Positions 26,609-35,086 of a DNA stretch of 64,000 nt are shown piece after piece. The position numbers and the translations under genes are program-made. The stretch lies in the NCBI GenBank assembly GCA_030549795.1, contig JAUQQO010000009.1, forward strand, positions 62,001 to 126,000. Direction: 5' to 3'. The DNA comes from Pseudomonadota bacterium (lineage in GTDB: Bacteria > Pseudomonadota > Alphaproteobacteria > Geminicoccales > Geminicoccaceae). The notes under the pieces are model-generated. The model made no database searches and had not been told where the DNA came from. It worked only from the letters and a program-made list of their open reading frames with translations. Numbering within the stretch: position 1 is the stretch's first letter; each line of letters begins with the position of its first letter.

Positions 26609-27115
26609 TCAGCTGTGCGCGCCCTTGGCCTTCTCGGAGAGCCAGTCCATGAGCGCCAAGAGAACACCCGAAACCACAAACGTCATATGGACGACAACCA
26701 ACCACATAACGTCTTCCTTGTTGACCGCGGAGATGTTCATAAACGCCTTGAGAAGATGAATTGCGGAAATGGCAACGATGGAGGCCACGAGTTTGAGCTT
26801 GAGCGCCGAGAAATCCAATGTTCCCATCCATTCGGGCCGGTCAGCATGTCCCTCTGTGTCGAGTTTGGAAACGAAATTCTCATAACCCGAAAAAATTACC
26901 ATGAGTACGAGTGAGCCCGCGAGCGTGAGATCGACGAGCGCGAGCACCGCGAGCACGAGATCGCTCTCCTTCATCGCCAGCACGCCGGGCAGATAGTGTA
27001 AAAGCTCTTGAACGAATTTGACCAAGAGCATGGCGAGCGCGATCACAAGCCCGACATAGAAAGGAGCCATAAGCCAGCGGCTGGCGAAAATGAGTCGCTC
27101 AAGCTGTCGTTCCAC
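26609..27115 (-). CDS. YqhA / UPF0114 family membrane protein
   Basis: A 168-residue inner-membrane protein with three to four hydrophobic segments (about 14-36, 52-78, 108-130, 136-158). It opens with ERQLERLIFASRWLMAPFYVGL and has the SGYENFVSKL and MGTLDFSALKLKLVASIVAISAIHLL stretches characteristic of UPF0114. Function of the family is not established. The start is GTG at 27115. It is divergent from the YhdH-type oxidoreductase. Confidence 0.9.
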   Translation of the reverse strand: MERQLERLIFASRWLMAPFYVGLVIALAMLLVKFVQELLHYLPGVLAMKESDLVLAVLALVDLTLAGSLVLMVIFSGYENFVSKLDTEGHADRPEWMGTLDFSALKLKLVASIVAISAIHLLKAFMNISAVNKEDVMWLVVVHMTFVVSGVLLALMDWLSEKAKGAHS

Positions 27116-27210
27116 CGCGCAATCTCCGACTGGGGCAGCCAGCCGCCCTCTAGACGGCGGCGACGCTTCGCGGCAAGCCCGACCTCGCCTGGCTTTGGGG
27201 AGGAAGGCCG

Positions 27211-28206
27211 ATGGGGGAGAGTTTTCGCGCTCTCGTGCTCTACCAGGAAGACGGCAAGACCATAAGCCGGATCGAGCAGCTCAATGACGATCAGCTGCCG
27301 GCCGGAGAGGTCCTCGTCGACGTACTCTTCTCTACCCTCAATTACAAAGACGCGCTTGCGATTACCGGCGCCGGCAAGATCGTGCGCTCCTTTCCCTTCG
27401 TTCCCGGGATCGACCTCGTCGGGCGGGTGCGCCAATCGAACGATCCAGCCTGGAAACCGGGCGACCTCGCGCTCGTTACCGGTTGGGGACTGGGAGAGCG
27501 GCATTGGGGCGGCCTCGCTGAACGGGCGCGACTGCCGGCGAGCTGGCTCCAGCGCCTGCCGGAGGGGCTCACACCCGAGCGTGCGATGGCGATCGGCACC
27601 GCTGGCTTTACCGCCATGCTCTGTGTGATGGCTCTCGAGCGGGAAGGAGTGGCACCCGAGGCCGGTGAGGTGGTGGTCACCGGAGCCGCGGGCGGAGTGG
27701 GCGCCATCGCCGTCATGCTCTTGGCGCGGGCCGGCTACCGGGTGGTGGCGTCGAGCGGGAAGCCCGAATTCGCCTCTGTCCTGCGCGAGCTCGGGGCGGT
27801 CGAGGTGGTCGACCGCAAGGCGATCGCCGATGCGGGTCCCGGCCCGCTCGCCTCCGCGCGCTGGGCGGGTGCGGTCGACACCGTCGGCGGGGCCACGCTC
27901 GCCGGACTTTTGAAGACCATCCGCTATCGCGGCACCGTCGCGGCGTGCGGCAACGCCGGGGGCATCGAGCTGCACACCACCGTGTTTCCCTTCATTTTGC
28001 GCGGGGTGCGCCTGATCGGCATCGATTCGGTTCAGGCTCCGATGAGCGAGCGTGAAGCGGCGTGGGTGCGCCTTAGCCGCGATCTCGATTTCGCCAAGCT
28101 CGATCGCATCACGACGGTGATCGGATTGGAGGAGGTCGCCGCCTTCGCGCCGCGATTCCTCGAAGGGAAAGTCGCTGGCCGCACCGTCGTGCGCATCGCT
28201 TCCTGA
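27211..28206 (+). CDS. YhdH/AcuI-type quinone/acrylyl-CoA oxidoreductase (MDR family)
   Basis: A 331-residue medium-chain dehydrogenase/reductase without structural zinc. TLNYKDALAITG and FPFVPGIDLVG form the N-terminal catalytic part, VVTGAAGGVGAIAVML is the NADPH-binding motif, and the C-terminal FILRGVRLIGIDSVQAP is diagnostic for the YhdH/AcuI subfamily. Members reduce acrylyl-CoA or other enoyl-type substrates. GGGAGGAAGGCCG precedes the ATG. It is monocistronic, followed by the accB promoter. Confidence 0.9.
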   Translation: MGESFRALVLYQEDGKTISRIEQLNDDQLPAGEVLVDVLFSTLNYKDALAITGAGKIVRSFPFVPGIDLVGRVRQSNDPAWKPGDLALVTGWGLGERHWGGLAERARLPASWLQRLPEGLTPERAMAIGTAGFTAMLCVMALEREGVAPEAGEVVVTGAAGGVGAIAVMLLARAGYRVVASSGKPEFASVLRELGAVEVVDRKAIADAGPGPLASARWAGAVDTVGGATLAGLLKTIRYRGTVAACGNAGGIELHTTVFPFILRGVRLIGIDSVQAPMSEREAAWVRLSRDLDFAKLDRITTVIGLEEVAAFAPRFLEGKVAGRTVVRIAS

Positions 28207-28246
28207 TGCGGCTTGCGGGGGCCGCTCGCCGCCGCGCGAACGCCGG

Positions 28247-28274
28247 TTGCAGCCGCGCCTGGGCCTGCTATAGA
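28247..28274 (+). promoter_or_regulatory. putative sigma-70 promoter of accB-accC-aat
   Basis: TTGCAG at 28247-28252 and TATAGA at 28269-28274, separated by 16 bases, in otherwise G+C-rich DNA. It lies about 150 bases upstream of accB. The spacing and the TATAGA element fit a housekeeping promoter. Confidence 0.6.
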
Positions 28275-28287
28275 GGGCAGCCGCGCG

Positions 28288-28304
28288 AGGATCGCAGCGA
28301 TCCT
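28288..28304 (+). promoter_or_regulatory. perfect hairpin in the accB leader
   Basis: AGGATCG-CAG-CGATCCT forms a 7-base-pair stem with a 3-base loop just downstream of the putative accB promoter. A T-run (28315-28320) follows about 10 bases later, too distant for a standard intrinsic terminator. It may be an attenuator or a weak terminator of the upstream oxidoreductase gene. Confidence 0.4.
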
Positions 28305-28422
28305 TGGGCACCGATGTTTTTTACCCGACGACCGAGCGTCGCGCGGACGAAGGTGCCGTGGCAAGCAAAAGCGCGGCACGCTCGACCCGATCGACCGCTC
28401 ACCCCGCATCCCGGAACGGCGG

Positions 28423-28881
28423 ATGGCCACGATCGACATCGACATCGCCTACGTCGAGAAGCTCGCCGAGCTCTTGCAGCGCACCGGGCTTACCGAGATC
28501 GAGATCGGTCAGGGCGACGCGCGCGTGCGCGTGGTCCGTCAGCTGGCTCAGACCATCGAGGTGCAAGCCCCAGCAGCGGTGGCGGCGCAACCCCCCGCCT
28601 CGCCGCCGGCGCTTTCCGTCGAGCCGGCAGCGAGCGAGCTCAATCATCCGGGGCTGTTGACCGCACCCATCGTCGGTACCGTGTACCTCGCCCCCGAACC
28701 CGGAGCAGCCCCCTTCGTCACCTTGGGGCAAGAAGTGCGCGAGGGTGCTACGGTGTTGATCATCGAAGCGATGAAGGTGATGAACTCGATCAGGGCTCAC
28801 CGGAGCGGGCGGGTCACCAAGATCTTCGTCGACAATGCCCAGCCGGTCGAGTTCGGCGAGCCGCTCATGATCATCGAGTGA
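28423..28881 (+). CDS. accB: acetyl-CoA carboxylase biotin carboxyl carrier protein
   Basis: A 152-residue biotin carrier of acetyl-CoA carboxylase, first step of fatty acid synthesis. The N-terminal helix-rich part (YVEKLAELLQRTGLTEIEI) and an Ala/Pro linker at about 47-73 precede the biotinyl domain. K118 in IEAMKVMNS is the biotinylated lysine. The ATG at 28423 is chosen because the family start pattern begins there. accC follows 4 bases after the stop. Confidence 0.96.
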   Translation: MATIDIDIAYVEKLAELLQRTGLTEIEIGQGDARVRVVRQLAQTIEVQAPAAVAAQPPASPPALSVEPAASELNHPGLLTAPIVGTVYLAPEPGAAPFVTLGQEVREGATVLIIEAMKVMNSIRAHRSGRVTKIFVDNAQPVEFGEPLMIIE

Positions 28882-28885
28882 ACCC

Positions 28886-30232
28886 TTGTTCCGCAAAATC
28901 CTGATCGCCAACCGCGGCGAAGTCGCGCTGCGCATCCTGCGCGCCTGCCGGGAGCTCGGCATCGCAACCGTAGCCGTGCACTCCACCGCCGATTCGGCCG
29001 CCATGCACGTGCGCCTGGCGGATGAGAGCGTGTGCATCGGGCCTCCGCCACCATCCGAATCCTACCTCAATCCCGTGGCGATTTTGGCCGCAGCCGAGAT
29101 CACCGGCGCAGAAGCCATCCATCCGGGTTACGGGTTTCTCTCCGAGAACGCCGATTTCGCGCAGATGGTGGTCGAGCACGGCTTCGTCTTCATCGGCCCC
29201 GACCCCGAACATCTGCGCATCATGGGCGACAAGATCCGGGCCAAGCAAACCGCGCGCGAGCTCGGTTTGCCCGTGGTCCCGGGCACCGAGGATGCGGTCA
29301 AAAGCGAAGAGGAAGCGCTTTCGGCAGCCGAGCGCATCGGCTATCCGCTGCTCATCAAGGCGGTCGCCGGCGGCGGCGGACGCGGCATGACGGTGGTCCA
29401 GGGCCCTGCGCAGTTGCGCGAGGCCATGCGCCTTGCCCGCCGCGAGGCCAAGCTCGGCTTCGGCGACGAGCGCGTCTACCTCGAGCGCTACCTCGAGCGG
29501 CCGCGCCATATCGAGATCCAGGTCCTAGGCGACCGCCACGGCAACCTCGTGCATCTCGGCGAGCGGGATTGCACGATCCAACGCCGCCATCAGAAGGTGG
29601 TGGAAGAAGCGCCCTCACCCGTCCTTACGCCCGAGGAGCGGGCGGAGATCGGCGCACGCGTGGTGCAGGCGCTCTCCCGGCTCGGCTATTACAATGCCGG
29701 CACGGTCGAGTTCCTGTGGCAGGACGGCGAGTTCTACTTCATCGAGATGAACACGCGCCTGCAGGTCGAGCATCCGGTAACCGAACTCGTAACCGGCATC
29801 GACATCGTGCGCGAGCAGATCCGCATCGCAGCCGGCGAGCAACTGGGCTTCGGCCAGAAAGACGTACGGATTTCCGGCCATGCGATCGAAGTGCGGGTCG
29901 CCGCCGAAGATCCCAAGACCTTGGCGCCGTCGCCCGGACGGGTGACGGCCTACCACCCGCCGGGAGGCCCCGGGGTGCGCGTCGATTCCGCCCTCTACGC
30001 CGGTTGCACGGTGCCGCCGCATTACGACAGCCTGATCGCCAAGCTCATCGTCCACGATGCCGATCGGGCGCTGGCGATCCGCCGGCTCGAGCGGGCGCTC
30101 GCCGAGTTCGTGATCGACGGCACCGCCACCAATTTGCCTTTGCTGCGCGCCATCTTTGCCACGCGCGAGGTGCGGGAGGCGCGCATCGATACCCGCTGGC
30201 TCGGCCAGTTCTTGCAGAGCTGGCGTGGTTGA
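28886..30232 (+). CDS. accC: acetyl-CoA carboxylase biotin carboxylase subunit
   Basis: A 448-residue ATP-grasp enzyme that carboxylates biotin on AccB. It opens FRKILIANRGEVALRI, has the AVAGGGGRGM ATP-binding loop and the catalytic EMNTRLQVEHPVTE segment. The start is TTG at 28886, since the family N-terminus fits exactly and no ATG or GTG is available at that position. It is co-transcribed with accB and aat. Confidence 0.97.
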   Translation: MFRKILIANRGEVALRILRACRELGIATVAVHSTADSAAMHVRLADESVCIGPPPPSESYLNPVAILAAAEITGAEAIHPGYGFLSENADFAQMVVEHGFVFIGPDPEHLRIMGDKIRAKQTARELGLPVVPGTEDAVKSEEEALSAAERIGYPLLIKAVAGGGGRGMTVVQGPAQLREAMRLARREAKLGFGDERVYLERYLERPRHIEIQVLGDRHGNLVHLGERDCTIQRRHQKVVEEAPSPVLTPEERAEIGARVVQALSRLGYYNAGTVEFLWQDGEFYFIEMNTRLQVEHPVTELVTGIDIVREQIRIAAGEQLGFGQKDVRISGHAIEVRVAAEDPKTLAPSPGRVTAYHPPGGPGVRVDSALYAGCTVPPHYDSLIAKLIVHDADRALAIRRLERALAEFVIDGTATNLPLLRAIFATREVREARIDTRWLGQFLQSWRG

Positions 30233-30252
30233 AGGGGAGATGTGCGGCTGCG

Positions 30253-30945
30253 GTGTTGCTGCTCACCCCCCATCGGCTGTTGCGGCTTTACGCCAGCGGG
30301 CGCTTCCCGATGGCCGACGGCCGCCACGACCCGATCATCTATCTGGTCGACCCCGAGCGACGCGGCATCTTGCCCCTCGATGGGTTCCACGTCCCCCGCT
30401 CGCTCAAGAAGGTGATCCGCAAGGCGGTTTTCGAAGTGCGGGTGGACGTCGATGTGCGGGCGGTGATCGAAGCCTGCGCCGAGCCCACGCCGTCGCGTCC
30501 CTCGACGTGGCTCAATGACGAGCTCATCGACCTTTACAGTGAACTCGCGGCGCTCGGTTATGTGCACAGCGTTGAGACTTTTCGCGACGGGACGCGGGTG
30601 GGCGGGCTCTACGGCGTCGCCCTCGGTTCCGCTTTTTTCGGCGAGAGCATGTTCTCGCGCGCGCGCGATGCCTCGAAAGTCGCCCTCGTCGAGCTCGTCG
30701 CGCGGCTCAAAGCGGGCGGCTTCACGCTCCTCGATACTCAATTCGTGACCGATCACTTGCGCCGTTTCGGCGCGATCGAGATCCCTCGAGCGCTCTACCT
30801 GCTCAAGCTCAAGGCGGCGCTTGCCAAGCCCGCCGTCTTTCCCAAAGACCCCGGCTCTTATGCTCAGCGTCTGATCTCGGGCGAAGGCGGCGCTGCGGGG
30901 GCGGAGCCGAGCGGCTTCCGGCAATCCAACACCCAGATGTCGTAG
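30253..30945 (+). CDS. aat: leucyl/phenylalanyl-tRNA--protein transferase
   Basis: A 230-residue enzyme that adds Leu or Phe to N-termini of proteins destined for ClpAP degradation. The family core is clear: LYASGRFPMAD near the start, RRGILPLDGFHVPRSL, GYVHSVETF then GGLYGVALGSAFFGESMFSR and LLDTQFVTDHLRRFGA. GTG at 30253 with AAGGGGAGATG upstream is the likely start; TTG at 30256 is possible. The last 82 bases overlap, tail to tail, the DUF2155 gene on the other strand. The adjacency to accBC is common in alphaproteobacteria. Confidence 0.95.
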   Translation: MLLLTPHRLLRLYASGRFPMADGRHDPIIYLVDPERRGILPLDGFHVPRSLKKVIRKAVFEVRVDVDVRAVIEACAEPTPSRPSTWLNDELIDLYSELAALGYVHSVETFRDGTRVGGLYGVALGSAFFGESMFSRARDASKVALVELVARLKAGGFTLLDTQFVTDHLRRFGAIEIPRALYLLKLKAALAKPAVFPKDPGSYAQRLISGEGGAAGAEPSGFRQSNTQMS

Positions 30946-31289
30946 ATCGGATGCTCGAGCGGCGAGAGCCCGGGGCTCGAGGCGAACATCCAGCCCGAGA
31001 AGAGCAGCGTCTGCTCGCCGCTGCGTCGGTCGGTTTCGCGGATCTCGAGAAAGGCGGCACGCTCGGGCGGATCGATGGGCGGCGCCACAAGACACGCGCG
31101 CGGTGTCACGAGCAAGGTGCCAAAACGCGTGGTTTCACCAACCGGGGCCTCGAGGAGGCTCACCCGCGCCGTCACCTTGTCGAGGGCGCGCAACACCGCA
31201 ATTCCGTGCGGTTCGCTCGGCCGCGCGAGAGCCGAGGCGGCAAAAAGCGCGAGCAAGCCGGCGCCGGCAGCCAAAATCTGTGCGAACAT
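30864..31289 (-). CDS. DUF2155 family secreted protein
   Basis: A 141-residue protein with an N-terminal signal-like segment (residues 1-22). The conserved core reads ALDKVTARVSLLEAPVG, FGTLLVTPRACLVAPP, PPERAAFLEI and SGWMFASSPGLSPLEHPIYDIWVLDC. This pattern is the alphaproteobacterial DUF2155 family, whose function is unknown. Two cysteines (C66-type and the C-terminal DC) may pair in the periplasm. It is 5 bases downstream of mlaD and its 3' end overlaps aat by 82 bases in the opposite direction. Confidence 0.9.
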   Translation of the reverse strand: MFAQILAAGAGLLALFAASALARPSEPHGIAVLRALDKVTARVSLLEAPVGETTRFGTLLVTPRACLVAPPIDPPERAAFLEIRETDRRSGEQTLLFSGWMFASSPGLSPLEHPIYDIWVLDCRKPLGSAPAAPPSPEIRR

Positions 31290-31294
31290 CGCGG

Positions 31295-31774
31295 TTATTC
31301 GGGTTGCCGGTTGCGCTCGCCGGCCCCTGCCCCTGCTCCGCTGCTGAAGATATAGCGGCCGATGAGATCCTCGAGGTTCACAGCCGACTGGGTGAAGGTG
31401 ATCTCGTCGCCGGGTTTGAGCATGCGATCCTCCCCGCCGGGTACGATCGCCAAATATTTGCCGCCCAACAGACCGGCGCTCGCTACGGAGGCTACGCTGT
31501 CCACCGGCAATTCGAGCCCGGCTTTGATGGAAAAGCGGACTTTCGCTCGGTAGGTTTCGGGGTCGATCTCCTGCGCGAGCACGCGGCCCACCTTGATGCC
31601 GGCGACTCTCACATCGGCTCCGACTTCAAGACCGTCGACCCGCTCGAAGCGCGCCACGAGCGTGTAGCCGCCGGGATCGCCGGCCGTGCTTTGACCATAG
31701 GCCCAGCTGAAAAAGGCGATCGCGAGCGCGAGCACGACCGCACCTAAGACCGTCTCGACGAAATTGTGCTGCAT
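31295..31774 (-). CDS. mlaD: MCE-domain lipid-binding protein MlaD
   Basis: A 159-residue periplasmic MCE protein anchored by one N-terminal helix (about 8-26). The MCE domain (YTLVARFERVDGLEVGADVRVAGIKVG at the start, shown as residues about 37-62) and LLGGKYLAIVPGG are clear. MlaD forms the hexameric ring of the Mla retrograde phospholipid pathway. The usual mlaF, mlaE, mlaB and mlaC are not in this window, so the gene is separated from its partners, as is frequent in alphaproteobacteria. Confidence 0.9.
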   Translation of the reverse strand: MQHNFVETVLGAVVLALAIAFFSWAYGQSTAGDPGGYTLVARFERVDGLEVGADVRVAGIKVGRVLAQEIDPETYRAKVRFSIKAGLELPVDSVASVASAGLLGGKYLAIVPGGEDRMLKPGDEITFTQSAVNLEDLIGRYIFSSGAGAGAGERNRQPE

Positions 31775-31818
31775 GCGCGTGGGCCCACTAGAACATTCGC
31801 TTCCGCTGCGCGGCCTAT

Positions 31819-32757
31819 TCAGTCGGTGTCGTCGAGACCGAGCAAGGCGCGGGCGAAAGCGCGCGCCTCGAAGGGCCGGAGATCGTCGACGCCCTCGCCT
31901 ACGCCGACGGCATGGATGGGCAGCGCGAAGCGACGGGCGAGTGCCACCACCACACCACCCTTGGCGGTACCGTCGAGCTTGGTGACGATGAGTCCCGAAA
32001 CGTCGACCATGCTCTTGAACACCTCGACCTGGTTGTGGGCGTTTTGGCCCGTGGTGGCATCCAAGACCAGGATCGTGTCGTGCGGCGCTTCGGGATCGAG
32101 CTTTTTGAGCACGCGCACGATCTTGCGCAGCTCGTCCATAAGCGCCTGCTTGTTGTGGAGGCGACCGGCGGTATCAATCAGGAGAAGATCGGTGCCTTCA
32201 GCGCGCGCTCTTTCAAGAGCGCTATAGGCAAGCCCCGCCGGATCGGCACCCTCCCGGCCGCGCACCACCGGCACGCCCACCCGCTCGCCCCAGATCGCGA
32301 GTTGCTCCACAGCTGCGGCGCGGAAGGTGTCGCACGCCGCGAGCAAAACCGACAACCCGGCGTCTTTGGCCTGCTTGGCGAGCTTGCCGATGGTCGTGGT
32401 CTTGCCGGTGCCGTTGACCCCGCACACGAGCACCACTTGCGGGCGATAGCGCGGCCGGTGCGGGATCGGCTGTGCAAAGGGTTCGAGGATGGCGGCAATG
32501 CGCTCGGCTAAGAAACTGCGAACTTCCTCTTCGCTTACGTCCTTGCCGAAGCGTTCTTTTTTGAGGCTGGCGATGAGCTCGCGCGCGGTGTCGACGCCGA
32601 GATCGGCCATGATCAATGTCTCTTCGAGCTCATCCAACGTCTCTTGGTCGAGACGCCGGCGTTTGACGATGGCCGCAAGGCGCTCTTTGATCGCCGACGA
32701 GGAGCGCTTGAGACCGGCTGTCAGCCGGCGCAACCAGCCGGTTTGCGTTTCGCTCAT
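31819..32757 (-). CDS. ftsY: signal recognition particle receptor FtsY
   Basis: A 312-residue SRP GTPase. The N domain (ETLDELEETLIMADLGVDTA) precedes the G domain with GVNGTGKTTTIGKLA (P-loop), DTFRAAAVEQL, DTAGRLHN and TKLDGTAKGG, ending GVGEGVDDLRPF. ATG at 32757 overlaps the mtaB stop (ATGA); a longer frame exists but is unlikely. The acidic A domain found in many FtsY proteins is absent, as usual in alphaproteobacteria. It delivers ribosome-SRP complexes to the translocon. Confidence 0.97.
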   Translation of the reverse strand: MSETQTGWLRRLTAGLKRSSSAIKERLAAIVKRRRLDQETLDELEETLIMADLGVDTARELIASLKKERFGKDVSEEEVRSFLAERIAAILEPFAQPIPHRPRYRPQVVLVCGVNGTGKTTTIGKLAKQAKDAGLSVLLAACDTFRAAAVEQLAIWGERVGVPVVRGREGADPAGLAYSALERARAEGTDLLLIDTAGRLHNKQALMDELRKIVRVLKKLDPEAPHDTILVLDATTGQNAHNQVEVFKSMVDVSGLIVTKLDGTAKGGVVVALARRFALPIHAVGVGEGVDDLRPFEARAFARALLGLDDTD

Positions 32758-34046
32758 GCGGCGCGTGATCCGATTTCGCACGGCGCGGCTGGGCGGACGC
32801 GCAGGGCACCGTCCTCAACCGCGAGCACGTCGAAGGTACACACGGAGCCGGCGGGCGGGGCCGCATCGACGATCCGAAACGGCGCATATTGGTCGGTGTG
32901 GCCGCGCCCGCCACGCTCGACGAGCCCGCGCACGCGCTCGCCCACTTGCGCGCGCAAGAACGCATCGCGCCGAAGCGCCCCCACTTCGCGCAGCCGCGCT
33001 GCGCGTTCGGCCCGCACGGCGAGGGGAACCTGCGGCATGCGCGCAGCCGGCGTGCCGGGCCGCGGCGAGAAGGGAAAGACATGTAAGAAGGTGAGACCCG
33101 CTTCCTCGACGAGCGCGAGGGTGCGGTCGAACATGGCCTCGTCTTCGGTAGGAAAACCGGCGATCAGATCGGCGCCGAACACGAGCTCAGGACGCCGCGC
33201 CCGCAACCGTTCGCACAAGGCGATGACGGTAGCACGATCATGGCGCCGCTTCATGCGCTTTAAGATGAGATCGTCGCCACTTTGCACCGAAAGGTGCAGG
33301 TGCGGCATCAGCCGTGGATCGCCCACAAGGCGCTCTTCGAGTTCGGGATCCAGCTCGGCCGGATCGAGCGAGGACAGCCGCAGCCGCGTAAGTTCCGGTA
33401 CGGCATCCAAAAGCGCGGCCACGAGCCGGCCGAGCCGCGGTCGGCCGTCCAGATCCTGGCCCCAGGAGGTGAGATCGACCCCGGTCAAGACGATCTCGGC
33501 ATAGCCGGCGGCGATAAGCGCGCGGGCACGCGCGATCACGACATCGAGGGGCACGCTGCGCGAGGGGCCGCGCGCGAAGGGAATGATGCAGAAGGTGCAA
33601 CGGTGATCGCAGCCTTGCTGAACCTCGAGAAAGGCGCGGCTGCGCCCATCAAAGCCGTCGAGGAGATGGGAGGCGGTCTCGCGCACCACCATGATATCTC
33701 CCACCTCCACGCGCCTTTCGCCCACGGGCAGGCGCGCGAGCGCGCGCCAGACTTCGGGGTCGCGTTTTTCGGCGTTGCCGAGCACATGGTCGACTTCCGG
33801 CATGGCTCGGTAGCGCTCGGCAGCGAGCTGGGCGCTGCAGCCGGTCACGATGATGCGGGCGTTTGGATGTTCCCGCCGCGCCCGTCGAATCGCCTGGCGC
33901 GCTTGGCGCTCGGCCTCGGCGGTGACCGCGCAAGTGTGGACGATCACCGTCTGCTCGAGGCCGGCTGCCCGAGCATGGCGGCGCATGAGTTCGGATTCGA
34001 AGGCGTTGAGCCGACAGCCGAAGGTGACGACAAGCGGCTCGCTCAC
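32754..34046 (-). CDS. mtaB: tRNA t6A37 methylthiotransferase MtaB
   Basis: A 430-residue radical-SAM methylthiotransferase that converts t6A37 to ms2t6A37 in tRNA. The N-terminal UPF0004 domain has FGCRLNAFES and VHTCAVTAEA cysteines, and the radical SAM cluster is CDHRCTFC (C-x3-C-x2-C). A TRAM-like C-terminus follows. The GTG start overlaps the dapF stop (GTGA), and the stop overlaps the ftsY start. dapF-mtaB-ftsY is a common alphaproteobacterial unit. The subfamily call (MtaB rather than RimO/MiaB) rests on the CRLN motif. Confidence 0.93.
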   Translation of the reverse strand: MSEPLVVTFGCRLNAFESELMRRHARAAGLEQTVIVHTCAVTAEAERQARQAIRRARREHPNARIIVTGCSAQLAAERYRAMPEVDHVLGNAEKRDPEVWRALARLPVGERRVEVGDIMVVRETASHLLDGFDGRSRAFLEVQQGCDHRCTFCIIPFARGPSRSVPLDVVIARARALIAAGYAEIVLTGVDLTSWGQDLDGRPRLGRLVAALLDAVPELTRLRLSSLDPAELDPELEERLVGDPRLMPHLHLSVQSGDDLILKRMKRRHDRATVIALCERLRARRPELVFGADLIAGFPTEDEAMFDRTLALVEEAGLTFLHVFPFSPRPGTPAARMPQVPLAVRAERAARLREVGALRRDAFLRAQVGERVRGLVERGGRGHTDQYAPFRIVDAAPPAGSVCTFDVLAVEDGALRVRPAAPCEIGSRAA

Positions 34047-34885
34047 GGCAGTCGGCCCTCGAAGAGTTCCGCCGCCAAGCGCCCCTCGAAGACGATCGCC
34101 GCAGGCCCGGTCATTTCCACTGGGCCTTTGCCGTCCCAGGCGATCTCGAGCGGCCCGCCGTCCAAGAGGACGGTCGCGACATCGCCCACAAGGCCGCGCC
34201 GGCGCGCGGCGACCATGGCCGCGCAGGCACCGGTGCCGCAGGCGGGCGTAAGCCCGGCGCCGCGCTCGAACACCCGCAATCTAATGGTGGTCGGCCCCAC
34301 GAGGCTCGCGAACCCGATGTTCGCGCGCTCGGGGAAAAGCGGATGGCGCTCGAGCTCGGCGCCGAGGCGGACGACGTCGAGCGTCTCGAGATCGGCAACG
34401 AAAAAGGTGGCGTGCGGATTTCCCATATTGGTTGCGGTGGGGCGCGGCAGCTCGGGATGGTCGAGCGGTACCTCGAGCGTATCGCAGGGCACGGCGAGCG
34501 GAATCTCGCGCCAATCGGTGCGCGGGCGACCCATTTCGACCGTGATCAGCCCGTTCACCCGACGCCGAGCCCGCACCGTCCCGGATTTGGGACCGAGCAC
34601 GAGCTCGTCGCGATCGCCCTCGAGCATCAAAAGCCGGCTCGCGCAGCGTGTCCCGTTACCGCACGCCCCCGCCTCGCTGCCGTCGGCATTGAAGAAGAGG
34701 AGCTTGGCATCAGCAGTGGTCGAGGGAGCGATCGCCACGAGCTGATCAAAGCCGACGCCAAGCCGCCGATCGGCGAGAAGACGGATCGCCTCGGGCGAAA
34801 GATCGAGCGTCTCTTCGCGGGCGTCGATGACGAGGAAGTCGTTACCGAGCCCGTGCATCTTGACGAAGGGCAGAGTGCGGCTCAT
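34043..34885 (-). CDS. dapF: diaminopimelate epimerase
   Basis: A 280-residue enzyme converting LL- to meso-diaminopimelate for lysine and peptidoglycan. The two catalytic cysteines are C75 (GACGNGTRC) and C216 (TPACGTGACA), with the N-terminal FVKMHGLGNDFLVID pattern. ATG at 34885 is chosen by family start; the frame is open far upstream but without homology. It heads the dapF-mtaB-ftsY unit and is divergent from ffh. Confidence 0.97.
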   Translation of the reverse strand: MSRTLPFVKMHGLGNDFLVIDAREETLDLSPEAIRLLADRRLGVGFDQLVAIAPSTTADAKLLFFNADGSEAGACGNGTRCASRLLMLEGDRDELVLGPKSGTVRARRRVNGLITVEMGRPRTDWREIPLAVPCDTLEVPLDHPELPRPTATNMGNPHATFFVADLETLDVVRLGAELERHPLFPERANIGFASLVGPTTIRLRVFERGAGLTPACGTGACAAMVAARRRGLVGDVATVLLDGGPLEIAWDGKGPVEMTGPAAIVFEGRLAAELFEGRLP

Positions 34886-35086
34886 GGCCCGGAGATAGGC
34901 GGCGACGCGCCCGCCCGCAACCGCGGCGTCCTGGCGCCGAACGGGACGGCTGCTTGACTCTGCCTCGGGCGCGGCGCATCTCTCAAGGGCTTCCGGACGA
35001 ACGTTTCCGGAACTCAAGCGGGATTGCGAGCGCGCGCTCGGCGCCGCCTCGGCAACGAGGCGGCGTGGGCGCCCTTGGGCGTGCGG

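Noticed and set aside
34954-34982. TTGACT-like -35 element upstream of ffh
   Set aside because: The hexamer 17 bases downstream (CATCTC) is a poor -10, so I do not call a promoter.
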